The notes: a model not told the origin generated them from the letters alone. 64,000 nucleotides of DNA from an uncultured Cetobacterium sp. (GCA_900766645.1 CAAFWD010000215.1:1-64000), one strand, 5' to 3'. Counted from the stretch's first letter, positions 27,472-36,573 are shown. Numbers and translations are program-made.

Positions 27472-27547
27472 GGGGATATAGCTCAGTTGGGAGAGCGACG
27501 CACTTGCACTGCGTAGGTCAGCGGTTCGACTCCGCTTATCTCCACCA
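27472..27547 (+). tRNA. tRNA-Ala (anticodon TGC)
   Basis: The acceptor GGGGATA pairs with TATCTCC, the anticodon stem ACGCA/TGCGT encloses CTTGCAC, giving TGC, and CCA is encoded. It lies 2 nt after tRNA-Glu in one transcript. Confidence 0.97.
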
Positions 27548-27549
27548 TC

Positions 27550-27626
27550 GCCTAGATAGCTCAGTTGGCTAGAGCACTCGGTTCATACCCGAGCGGTCGA
27601 AGGTTCGAATCCTTTTCTAGGCACCA
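27550..27626 (+). tRNA. tRNA-Met (anticodon CAT, elongator type)
   Basis: The acceptor GCCTAGA pairs with TCTAGGC, the anticodon stem CTCGG/CCGAG encloses TTCATAC, giving CAT, and CCA is encoded. There is no C-A mismatch at the acceptor end and no GGG/CCC anticodon-stem run, so it is not the initiator. The stem and loop GGTTCATACC match elongator Met rather than the lysidine Ile tRNA, though the latter is not formally excluded. Confidence 0.93.
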
Positions 27627-27636
27627 TTTGATTTCT

Positions 27637-27662
27637 AAACACTCTTATGAGTGTTTTTTTTA
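27637..27662 (+). terminator. Terminator of the tRNA cluster
   Basis: AAACACTC (27637-27644) pairs with GAGTGTTT (27649-27656) over TTAT, followed by a T-run. Confidence 0.92.
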
Positions 27663-27699
27663 TAACTTTATATAACTTTTTTCTGTAAACTTAATGAAT

Positions 27700-27726
27700 A
27701 AGAAGACTTTGTCTTCTTTTTTTATT
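27700..27726 (+). terminator. Second + strand terminator after the tRNAs
   Basis: AAGAAGAC (27700-27707) pairs with GTCTTCTT (27711-27718) over TTT, followed by T-rich sequence. It probably backs up the first terminator before the convergent ATPase gene. Confidence 0.75.
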
Positions 27727-27733
27727 TTAAATT

Positions 27734-27760
27734 AAAAGAGGGAACTAAACTCCCTCTTTT
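27734..27760 (-). terminator. Terminator of the P-type ATPase gene
   Basis: AAAAGAGGGA (27734-27743) pairs with TCCCTCTTTT (27751-27760) over a 7-nt loop, just past the stop codon on the minus strand. Confidence 0.8.
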
Positions 27761-27765
27761 AATAA

Positions 27766-30378
27766 TTATGATTCTTTACTATATTTTATATGTTTTAATA
27801 TTTGAATTATTACTGTTGGTATAAAAGCAAGTGTAGTTATTTCTACAAAATTCATCACACTTAAATCTGTTACAGCAAACATTCCATGGAATGCTGGTAC
27901 CAATAATACAGAATATAATAAAACTGTTCCTAGTACAAATGCATATATACTATACATATTATTAGTAAATCCTAACTTTATAACTGATCCATTTCCTCTA
28001 CAATTAAATCCATGAAACAGTCTTGCTAAGCACAGAGTTGAAAATGCCATTGTACTGCCAAGACCTGCACTTCCTCCATCTAGTCCTAGATAAAACGCTA
28101 TCATTGTTGCTACTGCAATTAATCCACCTTCCATTAAAATCCTTCCAGATAATTTCTTATCTAATAATGGTGCTGAAGGGTCTCTTGGTTTCTCATTTAG
28201 AACATCATTATGTGATGGTTCCATCCCTATCGCAATTGCTGGCAAACTATCTGTCAACAAATTAATAAATAATAGATGAACTGGAGCAAATATCACTGGC
28301 AATCCCATTAACGATGAATAAAATACAGCTAAAATTCCCGCCATATTTCCTGACAATAAAAATCTTATGGAATTTTTTATGTTAGCGTATAAGTTTCTTC
28401 CAGTTATAACAGATTTTACAATAGTTGAAAAGTTATCATCTGCTAATATCATTGATGCTGCATCTTTTGAAACCTCTGTTCCTGTTATTCCCATAGCTAT
28501 CCCTACATCTGCTTTCTTTAAAGCAGGTGCATCATTTACTCCATCTCCAGTCATAGCACAAATTTTTCCTAATCTTTGCCAAGCTGAAACTATTCTTATT
28601 TTATGCTCTGGTGATACTCTTGCATATACAGATACTTTTGGAACATGCTTTATCAATTCTTCATCACTCATATGCTCAATCTCTATACCATTTAACGTTT
28701 CGTCTCCATCTTTGTATATTCCAATCTCTTTTGCAATAGCCTTCGCAGTTATTTTGTAATCTCCTGTTATCATAACAGGTTTTATCCCTGCTCTAATACA
28801 CTCTTCAACTGCCTCTTTAGATTCTAATCTCGGAGGATCAATCATACTTATTAGCCCTATAAAAATAAAATCATTTTCATCTTCTAAAGTTATATCTCTA
28901 TCACTATTTATATCTTTAACTGCAAAAGCTAATACTCTTAATCCGTTTTCAGCGTATCCAATGTTTGCTTTCTTTATCTTTTCTCTTTTTTGAGAAGTCA
29001 TTTCAATAAGTTGATCATTTTCTCCTAAGATATATTTAGATTTTTCTATTACTACATCTGGTGCACCCTTAGTTACCATAATATATTTGTCTTTTGTTTT
29101 ATGAAGAGTACTCATAAGTTTTCTATCTGAATCAAATGGTAACTCTTTTAATCTAGGATATTCTTCTCTTATTTCTTTGTCTGAATATCCATATAAAATA
29201 CCTAAATTTATCAGTGCAATCTCTGTTGGATCCCCAACTTCTTGCCCTCCTTCACAAGTTGCATCACTACATAAAATGGCACTCTTCAACAATCTTCTTT
29301 CTAATTCATCATCTAAAGAGATCTCTTCGGCCTTTGTATTCTCATCATTAACAAAAATATTTTTTACTGTCATCTTATTTTGTGTCAAAGTTCCTGTTTT
29401 ATCTGAACAAATAACTGAAACACTTCCTAAAGATTCAACAGAATGTAATTTTTTTACTATTGCATTTTCTTTTGCCATTTTTTGAGTTCCAATAGCCAAA
29501 ACTATTGTAACTATCGAGCTTAACGCTTCTGGAATAGCCGCCACTGCTAAAGCAACCGCAAACATTAATGCATCTAAAGTAGCAATTCCTCTATATAGGC
29601 TCATAAAAAATACAACAATACATAAAATTATTATTCCTATTGATAGTTTTTTCCCAAAATTCTCTAATGCTTTTTGAAGAGGTGTTGAACTATCTTCTGT
29701 TTCATCAAGCAAAGATGCTATTTTCCCTAATTCTGTCTTCATTCCTATAGATGTTACAACCAAAACTGCTCTCCCGTAAGTAACTAGACTTCCTGAAAAG
29801 ACCATATTCTTTTGATCTCCCAATGCTAATTTTTCATCTGGCATTATTTTATCTGTCTTTTCTACACTTTCAGACTCTCCTGTTAGAGAACTTTCATTCA
29901 CCATCAATGAGTAAGATTGAATAACTCTAGCATCACTTGGTATAACGTCCCCCGCTTCAACAAATACAATATCTCCTGGTAAAAGATCTGCTGAATCTAT
30001 CTCTTGTTTTTGTCCATCTCTTATTACTGTAGCTTTTGGTGATGAAAGCTTCTTTAAACTTTCTAAAGATTCCTCAGCTTTCATATGTTGAACTGTTCCT
30101 AAAACGGCATTTAAAATTAATACCACTAAAATTACTAAAGTACTCTCTTTATTTCCTGATATAAAAGATATTCCTGCTGCAACTAAAAGTATCATAACTA
30201 AAAAATCTTTAAATTGCTCTAAGAATACAGCCAATATTCCTTTTTTTTCTCCCTCATTCAGCTTATTTTTTCCATATTCTTTTTCTAGTTCTTGTAATTG
30301 TGAACTTTTTAATCCTTGTTCTGAAGTTTTAAACAAAGATAATATGCTGCTCTTCTCTTCTGAATATAAATGTTTCAT
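27766..30378 (-). CDS. P2A-type cation ATPase under Mn2+ riboswitch control (probable Mn2+/Ca2+ exporter)
   Basis: The 870-residue P-type ATPase has the phosphorylation motif SDKTGTLTQNKMT, the hinge MTGDGVNDAPALKKADVG, and about ten membrane helices. Helix 4 has AAIPEALSS and helix 6 NLLTDSLPAIAIG, matching SERCA site II ligands. Helix 5 reads SGNMAGIL, where SERCA has NxxE, so site I appears lost and one ion per cycle is likely. The yybP-ykoY leader indicates Mn2+ induction, as for streptococcal MgtA and lactococcal YoaB. I chose ATG 30378: GGAGG (30384-30388) fits it, whereas the ATG at 30390 overlaps that Shine-Dalgarno. Confidence 0.92.
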   Translation of the reverse strand: MKHLYSEEKSSILSLFKTSEQGLKSSQLQELEKEYGKNKLNEGEKKGILAVFLEQFKDFLVMILLVAAGISFISGNKESTLVILVVLILNAVLGTVQHMKAEESLESLKKLSSPKATVIRDGQKQEIDSADLLPGDIVFVEAGDVIPSDARVIQSYSLMVNESSLTGESESVEKTDKIMPDEKLALGDQKNMVFSGSLVTYGRAVLVVTSIGMKTELGKIASLLDETEDSSTPLQKALENFGKKLSIGIIILCIVVFFMSLYRGIATLDALMFAVALAVAAIPEALSSIVTIVLAIGTQKMAKENAIVKKLHSVESLGSVSVICSDKTGTLTQNKMTVKNIFVNDENTKAEEISLDDELERRLLKSAILCSDATCEGGQEVGDPTEIALINLGILYGYSDKEIREEYPRLKELPFDSDRKLMSTLHKTKDKYIMVTKGAPDVVIEKSKYILGENDQLIEMTSQKREKIKKANIGYAENGLRVLAFAVKDINSDRDITLEDENDFIFIGLISMIDPPRLESKEAVEECIRAGIKPVMITGDYKITAKAIAKEIGIYKDGDETLNGIEIEHMSDEELIKHVPKVSVYARVSPEHKIRIVSAWQRLGKICAMTGDGVNDAPALKKADVGIAMGITGTEVSKDAASMILADDNFSTIVKSVITGRNLYANIKNSIRFLLSGNMAGILAVFYSSLMGLPVIFAPVHLLFINLLTDSLPAIAIGMEPSHNDVLNEKPRDPSAPLLDKKLSGRILMEGGLIAVATMIAFYLGLDGGSAGLGSTMAFSTLCLARLFHGFNCRGNGSVIKLGFTNNMYSIYAFVLGTVLLYSVLLVPAFHGMFAVTDLSVMNFVEITTLAFIPTVIIQILKHIKYSKES

Positions 30379-30419
30379 AAACTCCTCCATTTAATTTTAA
30401 TAAAATTATAAAATAAAAA

Positions 30420-30460
30420 AAGACTTTTAGCGTAGGCAAAAAACCTACGCTAAAAGTCTT
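30420..30460 (-). terminator. Terminator of the Mn2+ riboswitch
   Basis: A 17-bp perfect stem (30444-30460 with 30420-30436) with a 7-nt loop is followed on the minus strand by a T-run. It forms when the aptamer is unliganded. Confidence 0.93.
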
Positions 30461-30545
30461 GTTACCTTACTATTTAAGGTGTATGATACCAGGCTTTTGG
30501 CCGTGATGTTGATACCACACTTACAACTACTCCCTCTCAGCATAA
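30420..30545 (-). promoter_or_regulatory. yybP-ykoY (Mn2+) riboswitch before the P-type ATPase
   Basis: The minus-strand leader holds the conserved loop GAGAGGGAGTAG and the partner region ATCAACATCACGGCC...GCCTGG typical of yybP-ykoY. P1 can form between UAUGCUGAGAG (30544-30534) and CUUUUAGCGUA (30456-30446), 11 bp including three G-U pairs. That 3' strand is the terminator's 5' arm. Mn2+-stabilised P1 would therefore block the terminator and turn the ATPase on, as known for this class. Confidence 0.88.
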
Positions 30546-30569
30546 CTGATAAGTATTCATTTTATAAAA

Positions 30570-30598
30570 AGTATATACTTTCTTTTTTTTATTGTCAA
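30570..30598 (-). promoter_or_regulatory. Promoter of the Mn2+ riboswitch-ATPase unit
   Basis: On the minus strand TTGACA (30593-30598) and TATACT (30570-30575) are 17 bp apart. It begins 8 bp past the carB stop, and no terminator separates the two, so carAB read-through would run into the riboswitch. Confidence 0.85.
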
Positions 30599-30605
30599 TA
30601 TTTTT

Positions 30606-33600
30606 TTATATCTTAGCTATATCAAATACATCTAAGTCCATTTTGTCTACATTTAACTCTTGAACTTTAATAACTGCATTTAATGTATCTATAGATGTTA
30701 ATACTTCAACACCATATTCTATAGCTGTTCTTCTTATTTTAAATCCATCCCTTTGAGCATCATTTGCTTTTGTAGGAGTGTTTATTAATAAATCCACTTC
30801 TCTATTTTTTAGAAGATCTAATATATTAGGAGAATCTTCATTTATTTTCTTAACAGCTGTTGCTTCAATTCCATTCTCTTTTAAGAATTTTTGAGTTCCT
30901 TCTGTTGCAAAAAGTTCACATCCTAAATTTTTAAGTGATTGTGCAACTGGTAAGAATTCATCTTTATCCTTATCTCTTATTGTTAATAAGATCTTCCTAT
31001 TTCTTACGTTTTGAACTCTTCCTCCTCCTAGAAGTCCTTTAAATATAGCTTCATCTGCAGTATTTCCTACTCCTAAAACCTCTCCTGTTGACTTCATTTC
31101 TGGTCCTAAAGAAACTTCTACTCCTGATAATTTTTCAGTTGAGAATACTGGTACCTTTACGGCTACTACTGATGGTTTTTTATAAATCCCTGTACCAAAC
31201 CCTAAGTTCTCTAGCTTTTCTCCCATTATAACTTTTGTTGCTATATCAATTACAGGCACTCCTGAAATTTTTGCAATATATGGAACTGTTCTCGATGATC
31301 TAGGGTTAACTTCAATTACATATAACTCATTTTCATAAGCAATAAACTGAATGTTCATCATCCCTTTTACATTTAATTCTTTAGCTATTTTTCTTGTGAT
31401 TTTTTCTAATTTCTCCTCTGTTCCCTCATATAAATTTTGAGGCGGATAAATCGTTATAGAGTCTCCTGAGTGGATTCCTGCTCTCTCTAAGTGTTCCATT
31501 ACTCCTGGAATTAATATCTCTTCTCCGTCACATATAGCATCTACTTCTAGCTCAATACCATTTAAGTATTTATCTATAAGAACCGGATTCTCTGGATCTC
31601 TTTCAAATGAAGCTTGTAAATAATTTACTAAGTTATACTCATCGTGACAGATTTCCATTCCTTGACCACCTAATACATATGAAGGTCTCACAAGTACTGG
31701 ATATTTAACCTCTTCAGCTATTTTCTTTCCAGCTTCAATATCCCAAACTGCTCTTCCTTTTGGTCTTTTTATGTCCAGTTTTTCCATAATATCTTCGAAC
31801 TTCTCTCTGTCCTCTGCAGCGTCTACCATCTCTGCTGAAGTTCCTAATATTTTTATTCCTCTATCTCTTAAATCGTTAGCTAACTTTATTGCTGTCTGTC
31901 CACCAAATTGAATTATTACTCCTTCTGGTTTCTCTTTATCAATTATATTCATAACATCTTCAGTTACTAATGGTTCAAAATATAATCTGTCTGCTGTTGA
32001 GAAATCTGTTGAAACTGTTTCTGGATTGTTATTTATAATGATACTTTCAATCCCCATATTTCTTAATGTTTTGATTGAGTGAACAGTACAATAATCAAAC
32101 TCTATTCCTTGTCCAATTCTGATTGGCCCTGAACCAATAACTATTACTTTTCTCTTATCCGTTGTTTCAACTTCATCAAATTGGTCATACGTTGAGTAGA
32201 AATACGTTGAATCTGCCGCGAATTCTCCAGCACAAGTATCAACCATTTTATAAACTGGCTTTATTCCATACTCTCTTCTTTTTCTTGCAATATCCTCTTC
32301 GCTTACATTCATAAGTTGAGCTATACCTTTGTCTGCAAATCCTTTTTTCTTTACATTTTTTAAGAACTTCTCTGTTAAATCTTTAAGCTCCATTTTCTTC
32401 ATTAACTCTTCTTGCTTTACTAACCATTCAAGTTTTTCCATAAAAAACTTGTCTATTCCTGTTAATTTCTGAAGTCTCTCTTTCACATATCCTCTTCTCA
32501 ACATTTCAGCCACTACGAAGATTCTTTCGTCATCAGGTCTTACTACAACTTCTTTTAACTCTTCCATACTCATTTTTTCAACTACTGGATGCTCTAAGTT
32601 GTATCTTCCAATCTCTAAAGATCTTAATCCCTTTAAGAAAGCTGCTTCAAAGTTATTTCCTATCGCCATAACTTCTCCAGTTGCCATCATTTTTGTTCCT
32701 AATCTCTTATTAGCTTTTTTGAATTTATCAAATGGCCACTTAGGAATTTTCACAACTATATAGTCTAAAGCAGGCTCAAAACATGCAAATGTTTTTCCTG
32801 TAACTTCATTTACTACTTCATCTAATGTGTATCCTAATGATAATCTTGTAGCAACTCTAGCTATTGGATAACCTGTAGCTTTTGATGCTAACGCTGATGA
32901 TCTAGATACTCTTGGATTTATTTCAATAATAGCATACTCAAATGATTTTGGATGAAGAGCAAACTGTACATTACACCCTCCTACTACTCCAATTTCATCA
33001 ATTATTTTTAAAGCTGATGTTCTTAACATTTGATACTCTCTATCTGAAAGAGTTTGTGATGGAGCAACTACTATTGAATCTCCTGTATGTATTCCAACTG
33101 GGTCAATATTTTCCATGTTACAAACTGTTATACAATTTCCATCTTTATCTCTTATTACTTCATACTCTACCTCTTTCCACCCTAAGATAGACTTTTCAAT
33201 TAAAACTTGTCCAACTCTTGAAAGTTTTAATCCTTTTAGTAAGATATCTTCTAACTCTTGTGGAGTATCTGCTATTCCTCCACCAGTTCCACCTAATGTA
33301 TACGCTGGTCTTACTACTACTGGATATCCAATTTCTCTAGCAACTTTGAATCCTTCTTCTAGACTCTCAACTATTTTACTTTCGATTACTGGCTCTCCTA
33401 TTTTATCCATAGCTTCTCTGAACAGTTCTCTATCTTCTCCTCTTTTAATAGATTCGATAGATGTTCCTATTACTCTTACATTATACTTCTCAAGAATTCC
33501 TTTATCATTTAATTCAACAGCCATATTCAATGCTGTTTGTCCACCCATTCCAGCTAAAATTGAATCTGGTCTCTCTTTTGCTATTACCTTCTCTACAAAT

Positions 33601-33812
33601 TCTGCTGTAATTGGCTCTATATAAATTTTATCTGCTACAGCTTTATCCGTCATTATTGTTGCTGGATTTGAGTTGATTAATACTACTTCAATTCCCTCTT
33701 TTTTTAAAGTCTCACAAGCTTGCGTTCCTGAGTAATCAAACTCTGCTGCTTGTCCTATGATAATTGGTCCTGAACCTATTACTAATGTTTTCTTTATCGA
33801 CTTATCTAACAT
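30606..33812 (-). CDS. carB: Carbamoyl-phosphate synthase large subunit
   Basis: CarB makes carbamoyl phosphate from bicarbonate, ammonia (delivered by CarA) and two ATP, for pyrimidine and arginine synthesis. The 1068-residue protein shows the two homologous halves: [22 protein letters not shown] at the start and [22 protein letters not shown] near residue 555. Each half has its ATP-grasp region ([17 protein letters not shown] as [13 protein letters not shown], and [12 protein letters not shown]). The C-terminal MGS-like allosteric domain begins about residue 935. It lies 34 nt after carA. Confidence 0.98.
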   Translation of the reverse strand: MLDKSIKKTLVIGSGPIIIGQAAEFDYSGTQACETLKKEGIEVVLINSNPATIMTDKAVADKIYIEPITAEFVEKVIAKERPDSILAGMGGQTALNMAVELNDKGILEKYNVRVIGTSIESIKRGEDRELFREAMDKIGEPVIESKIVESLEEGFKVAREIGYPVVVRPAYTLGGTGGGIADTPQELEDILLKGLKLSRVGQVLIEKSILGWKEVEYEVIRDKDGNCITVCNMENIDPVGIHTGDSIVVAPSQTLSDREYQMLRTSALKIIDEIGVVGGCNVQFALHPKSFEYAIIEINPRVSRSSALASKATGYPIARVATRLSLGYTLDEVVNEVTGKTFACFEPALDYIVVKIPKWPFDKFKKANKRLGTKMMATGEVMAIGNNFEAAFLKGLRSLEIGRYNLEHPVVEKMSMEELKEVVVRPDDERIFVVAEMLRRGYVKERLQKLTGIDKFFMEKLEWLVKQEELMKKMELKDLTEKFLKNVKKKGFADKGIAQLMNVSEEDIARKRREYGIKPVYKMVDTCAGEFAADSTYFYSTYDQFDEVETTDKRKVIVIGSGPIRIGQGIEFDYCTVHSIKTLRNMGIESIIINNNPETVSTDFSTADRLYFEPLVTEDVMNIIDKEKPEGVIIQFGGQTAIKLANDLRDRGIKILGTSAEMVDAAEDREKFEDIMEKLDIKRPKGRAVWDIEAGKKIAEEVKYPVLVRPSYVLGGQGMEICHDEYNLVNYLQASFERDPENPVLIDKYLNGIELEVDAICDGEEILIPGVMEHLERAGIHSGDSITIYPPQNLYEGTEEKLEKITRKIAKELNVKGMMNIQFIAYENELYVIEVNPRSSRTVPYIAKISGVPVIDIATKVIMGEKLENLGFGTGIYKKPSVVAVKVPVFSTEKLSGVEVSLGPEMKSTGEVLGVGNTADEAIFKGLLGGGRVQNVRNRKILLTIRDKDKDEFLPVAQSLKNLGCELFATEGTQKFLKENGIEATAVKKINEDSPNILDLLKNREVDLLINTPTKANDAQRDGFKIRRTAIEYGVEVLTSIDTLNAVIKVQELNVDKMDLDVFDIAKI

Positions 33813-33846
33813 TTAACTCCTCCTAAACTCTTTCCAAACTTTAAAA

Positions 33847-34899
33847 TTATCCCTCTATAACTTTTAAGAAATCATCAAATAGATATTGAGAATCTGATGG
33901 TCCTGGCCATGCTTCTGGGTGATATTGAACACATAATATTCTATGTTCTACACTTCTCATTCCCTCAATTGAATTGTCATTTAAGTTTATATGTGTAACT
34001 TTCATAGACTCTGGAACTTGATCTACAACATAACCATGATTTTGAGATGTTATAAATATTCTATTTTTCTCTAAATCTTTAACTGGATGGTTACATCCTC
34101 TATGTCCATATTTTAATTTTTTAGTTGTTCCTCCTAAAGCCCACGCTAATAATTGGTGCCCTAAACAAATTCCTACAATAGGAAGTTTCCCAACTAATTT
34201 CTTTATTTCATTTATTACTCCTGTTAACTCAGCAGGGTCTCCTGGTCCATTCGATAGGAACACTGCATCTAAATTATAAGATAATAACTCTTCTGCCGTT
34301 ACGTTCCAAGGGAATACTATTTGATGTACTCCTCTTTCTTGGAATGATCTTAGAATGTTTTTCTTAACTCCAAAATCTACTACTCCAATTCTTTTCCCCT
34401 CTCCAGGAATTTCATAAATCTCTTTTGTACTTACTCTTTCTACTGCATCTGTATTACTAAAGTTTTCAAAGTATTCGTTAATCTCTTTTTGAGTTAACTC
34501 TTTAGCTGTTATTAGAGCTTTCATCGCTCCCTCTTCTCTGATTATTTTAGTTAGGTGTCTTGTATCTACCCCTTTGAATCCTACAACTTTATGCTGTCTT
34601 AAGAATCCATCTAAAGTCATTTCACATCTAAAGTTATTTGGAAGTTTTGCATCCTCTTTGATTATGAACCCTTTTAACTTTATTCCATCAGACTCCATAT
34701 CCTCTAAATTTATTCCGTAGTTTCCAACCATTGGGTAAGTCATAACAACGATCTGTCCATAATAAGATGGATCAGTTAATAGCTCCTGGTATCCAGTCAT
34801 TCCTGTATTAAATACAAGTTCCCCTACACTGTCACCTAATTCTCCAAAAATCTTTCCTTCAAAACTCATTCCATTTTCAAGAATTAATTTTCCTTTCAT
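33847..34899 (-). CDS. carA: Carbamoyl-phosphate synthase small subunit
   Basis: CarA is the glutamine amidotransferase subunit. The 350-residue protein has the N-terminal CPSase_sm_chain domain (ELVFNTGMTGYQE, DPSYYGQIVVMTYP) and a class I GATase domain with FLSNGPGDP, nucleophile motif VGICLGHQLLA, and the His-Glu pair in CVQYHPEA. The ATG has AGGAGGG six bases upstream. It is expressed behind a leader ORF and terminator, so attenuation control is likely. Confidence 0.98.
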   Translation of the reverse strand: MKGKLILENGMSFEGKIFGELGDSVGELVFNTGMTGYQELLTDPSYYGQIVVMTYPMVGNYGINLEDMESDGIKLKGFIIKEDAKLPNNFRCEMTLDGFLRQHKVVGFKGVDTRHLTKIIREEGAMKALITAKELTQKEINEYFENFSNTDAVERVSTKEIYEIPGEGKRIGVVDFGVKKNILRSFQERGVHQIVFPWNVTAEELLSYNLDAVFLSNGPGDPAELTGVINEIKKLVGKLPIVGICLGHQLLAWALGGTTKKLKYGHRGCNHPVKDLEKNRIFITSQNHGYVVDQVPESMKVTHINLNDNSIEGMRSVEHRILCVQYHPEAWPGPSDSQYLFDDFLKVIEG

Positions 34900-34923
34900 T
34901 CAGAACCCTCCTAAAATTTTCCA

Positions 34924-34953
34924 TAAAAAAAGGAATATGAAAATTCATATTCC
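34924..34953 (-). terminator. Attenuator terminator upstream of carA
   Basis: On the minus strand GGAATATGAA (34953-34944) pairs with TTCATATTCC (34941-34932), followed by seven T (34931-34925). It ends 12 nt before the carA ribosome site. The stop codon of the leader ORF (34947-34945) lies within the 5' arm, so a ribosome reaching it would prevent the hairpin. Confidence 0.85.
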
Positions 34954-35091
34954 CTGCTTTATATAAATATTAAAATTAAAAACTAAAAAATTAAAAAATA
35001 CATTTTTTAAAAATGAAATAAATAAATTTAAAAACAATAATGGCGACTTAGATTTCTTCTTTTTTCTAACTCTCGAAATGTTTTTTAACAT
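34945..35091 (-). CDS. 48-residue leader peptide of the carAB attenuator
   Basis: A small ORF, too short for usual calling, starts with ATG at 35091 behind AAGGAGGT (35108-35101). It encodes a basic N-terminus (MLKNISRVRKKKKSKS), then a hydrophobic Phe/Leu-rich stretch, ending IYIKQGI. Codons 18-46 are 52 U of 87 nt by my count, with only 5 G and 2 C. The stop lies in the terminator stem. I infer a pyrBI-like role in which translation position, not the peptide, matters. A small membrane protein is the alternative. Confidence 0.7.
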   Translation of the reverse strand: MLKNISRVRKKKKSKSPLLFLNLFISFLKNVFFNFLVFNFNIYIKQGI

Positions 35092-35127
35092 CTATTTATA
35101 ACCTCCTTAAATTTTGCTCTGAGAATG

Positions 35128-35156
35128 AGTATATACTAATTTTAAAAACTTGTCAA
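35128..35156 (-). promoter_or_regulatory. Promoter of the carAB leader
   Basis: On the minus strand TTGACA (35151-35156) and TATACT (35128-35133) are 17 bp apart, predicting a start near 35121 and a leader of about 220 nt before carA. This gap (34900-35239) holds the leader ORF, the attenuator and the divergent grdX promoter. Confidence 0.85.
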
Positions 35157-35176
35157 TTTTTATTTTTAATTCCCTC

Positions 35177-35205
35177 TTGATATATTTCAGTTTAAGTTGT
35201 AATAT
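35177..35205 (+). promoter_or_regulatory. Promoter of grdX
   Basis: TTGATA (35177-35182) and TAATAT (35200-35205) are 17 bp apart. Its -35 lies about 20 bp from the -35 of the divergent carAB promoter, so the two are back to back. Confidence 0.5.
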
Positions 35206-35239
35206 TGGTACTGAAATTTATATGTGTCGGAGGTTTTTT

Positions 35240-35620
35240 ATGAAATATTCAATAATTACTAATAATAATAAAGTTTTTAATTTTTACAAAGAAACTGATA
35301 GTGTCGTATTTTTACAAGATTCTTCCATCAATGAAATACTTGAATTTGTTAATGAAAAATGTTTTGAAGGACATCAGCTTTTAAGTGACCCTATTTTATA
35401 CAATCTTGAAAATCAATCTAATCCATTTAAATCTATTCTTATTGGAAAAGATATTTTAAAAGATAATTCTCACTCTATAAAAATGACCACTGGTGTTTTA
35501 GATCTTATTGAAAAAGTTAAATTTTCACCTAAGGAAGATCTAACAGAAATTGAATTAGAAGAATTTAGATTTGTTGACTTAAATCTTATTAGAAATAGTA
35601 TTGAAAAGTTAATTTTTTAA
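35240..35620 (+). CDS. grdX: GrdX family protein
   Basis: The 126-residue protein starts MKYSIITNNNKVFNFY and has the family-like GHQLLSDPILYNLENQSNPFKSILIGK stretch, comparable to GHKLLTHPL...PYKSI in GrdX. GrdX genes accompany glycine/sarcosine/betaine reductase loci, where their role is not established. No grd genes are in this window, so it is an orphan here. I chose ATG 35240 because GGAGG (35229-35233) fits it; the frame extends upstream through the promoter, where translation is unlikely. Confidence 0.75.
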   Translation: MKYSIITNNNKVFNFYKETDSVVFLQDSSINEILEFVNEKCFEGHQLLSDPILYNLENQSNPFKSILIGKDILKDNSHSIKMTTGVLDLIEKVKFSPKEDLTEIELEEFRFVDLNLIRNSIEKLIF

Positions 35621-35652
35621 GGATGAGATAACTCATCCTTTTTTATTTTTTT
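35619..35652 (+). terminator. Intrinsic terminator of grdX
   Basis: AAGGATGAG (35619-35627) pairs with CTCATCCTT (35632-35640) over ATAA, followed by a T-rich run; the stem overlaps the stop codon. Confidence 0.9.
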
Positions 35653-35711
35653 ATATAATATTTCCCTGTATTATTGTATAATAACCTTAAAATATTATTG
35701 GAGGATTTAAT

Positions 35712-36572
35712 ATGGAACTTATTATATTAACAGGTCTGAGTGGTTCTGGTAAATCCACTGCTATAAAAACTTTAGAGGATCTTGAGTTTTTTACAATGGA
35801 CAATATTCCCTTCCGTTTTGCAGGTTCTATTTTAGAAGATATTCAAAATAAAAAAGTGTTAAAAAGAGTTGCATTAGGACTTGATATTCGAACTATCATC
35901 GATAGAAACGATTTCAATCTTTTCTTTTCTCAAATTGATGCTTTAGGTATTAAATATAAAATTGTTTTTTTAGAAGCATCTGTTCAAGCAATTTTAAATA
36001 GATATAATCTTACAAGAAGAAAACATCCACTTATGAAAAATACTCTTCTTCAAAGTATTGAAGATGAAATCTGCATTATGAAAACTATTAAAGACCGTGC
36101 TGATCTTATTATTGATACAAGTTTTTTAAGTGCTAAAGAGCTTTCTAAAAAAATTGAAAATGTTGCTTCTATTTTTTCTAAAAATGTACTTATTAATATC
36201 CATATACAATCTTTTGGATTTAAACATGGTGTTCCTATAGATGCAGATATGATTTTTGATGCTAGAACCCTTCCTAATCCATACTATATTCCTGAGTTAA
36301 AAAATTTAACTGGAAAAGATTCTCAAGTTTATGAATACGTTATGAACTTTGATCAATCTAGAGAACTATACAACAAAATAAAAGACCTCATTATTTTTTT
36401 AATTCCAGGCTATATAAAAGATGAGAAAAGGCATCTTACTATCGGAATTGGGTGTAGCGGTGGAAAACATAGATCTGTATCTCTTGCTAGAACACTTTTT
36501 GATGATTTAAAACATTTGGATAATATCCATGTTAATCTGACTCATCGTGAAGAAGAAAGGGGCAATTGGTAA
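35712..36572 (+). CDS. rapZ: RapZ/YvcJ family nucleotide-binding RNase adapter
   Basis: The 286-residue protein has an N-terminal P-loop GLSGSGKST (residues 8-16), DIRTIIDRN in the Walker B region, and the C-terminal hallmark IGIGCSGGKHRSVSLA. In enterobacteria RapZ steers RNase E to small RNAs of amino-sugar synthesis; in Bacillus YvcJ affects competence. The role in this lineage is not known. It begins a tight cluster: uvrC starts 2 nt after its stop. A TATAAT (35677-35682) upstream may be its -10. Confidence 0.93.
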   Translation: MELIILTGLSGSGKSTAIKTLEDLEFFTMDNIPFRFAGSILEDIQNKKVLKRVALGLDIRTIIDRNDFNLFFSQIDALGIKYKIVFLEASVQAILNRYNLTRRKHPLMKNTLLQSIEDEICIMKTIKDRADLIIDTSFLSAKELSKKIENVASIFSKNVLINIHIQSFGFKHGVPIDADMIFDARTLPNPYYIPELKNLTGKDSQVYEYVMNFDQSRELYNKIKDLIIFLIPGYIKDEKRHLTIGIGCSGGKHRSVSLARTLFDDLKHLDNIHVNLTHREEERGNW

Positions 36573-36573
36573 A

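Noticed and set aside
27627..27765. A dif site at the composition switch
   Set aside because: The AT-rich stretches lack recognisable XerC and XerD arms; the region is explained by terminators.
28023..29485. Several + strand open frames within the P-type ATPase gene
   Set aside because: These are antisense shadows; the minus-strand ATPase motifs are complete throughout.
32942..33624. Open frames on the + strand within carB
   Set aside because: They are antisense shadows of a fully conserved carB; low-complexity translations without family features.
30606..35120. Arginine-type leader-peptide attenuation of carAB
   Set aside because: The leader has only two Arg codons, near its start, far from the terminator, so ribosome stalling on Arg would not control the hairpin in the classic way.
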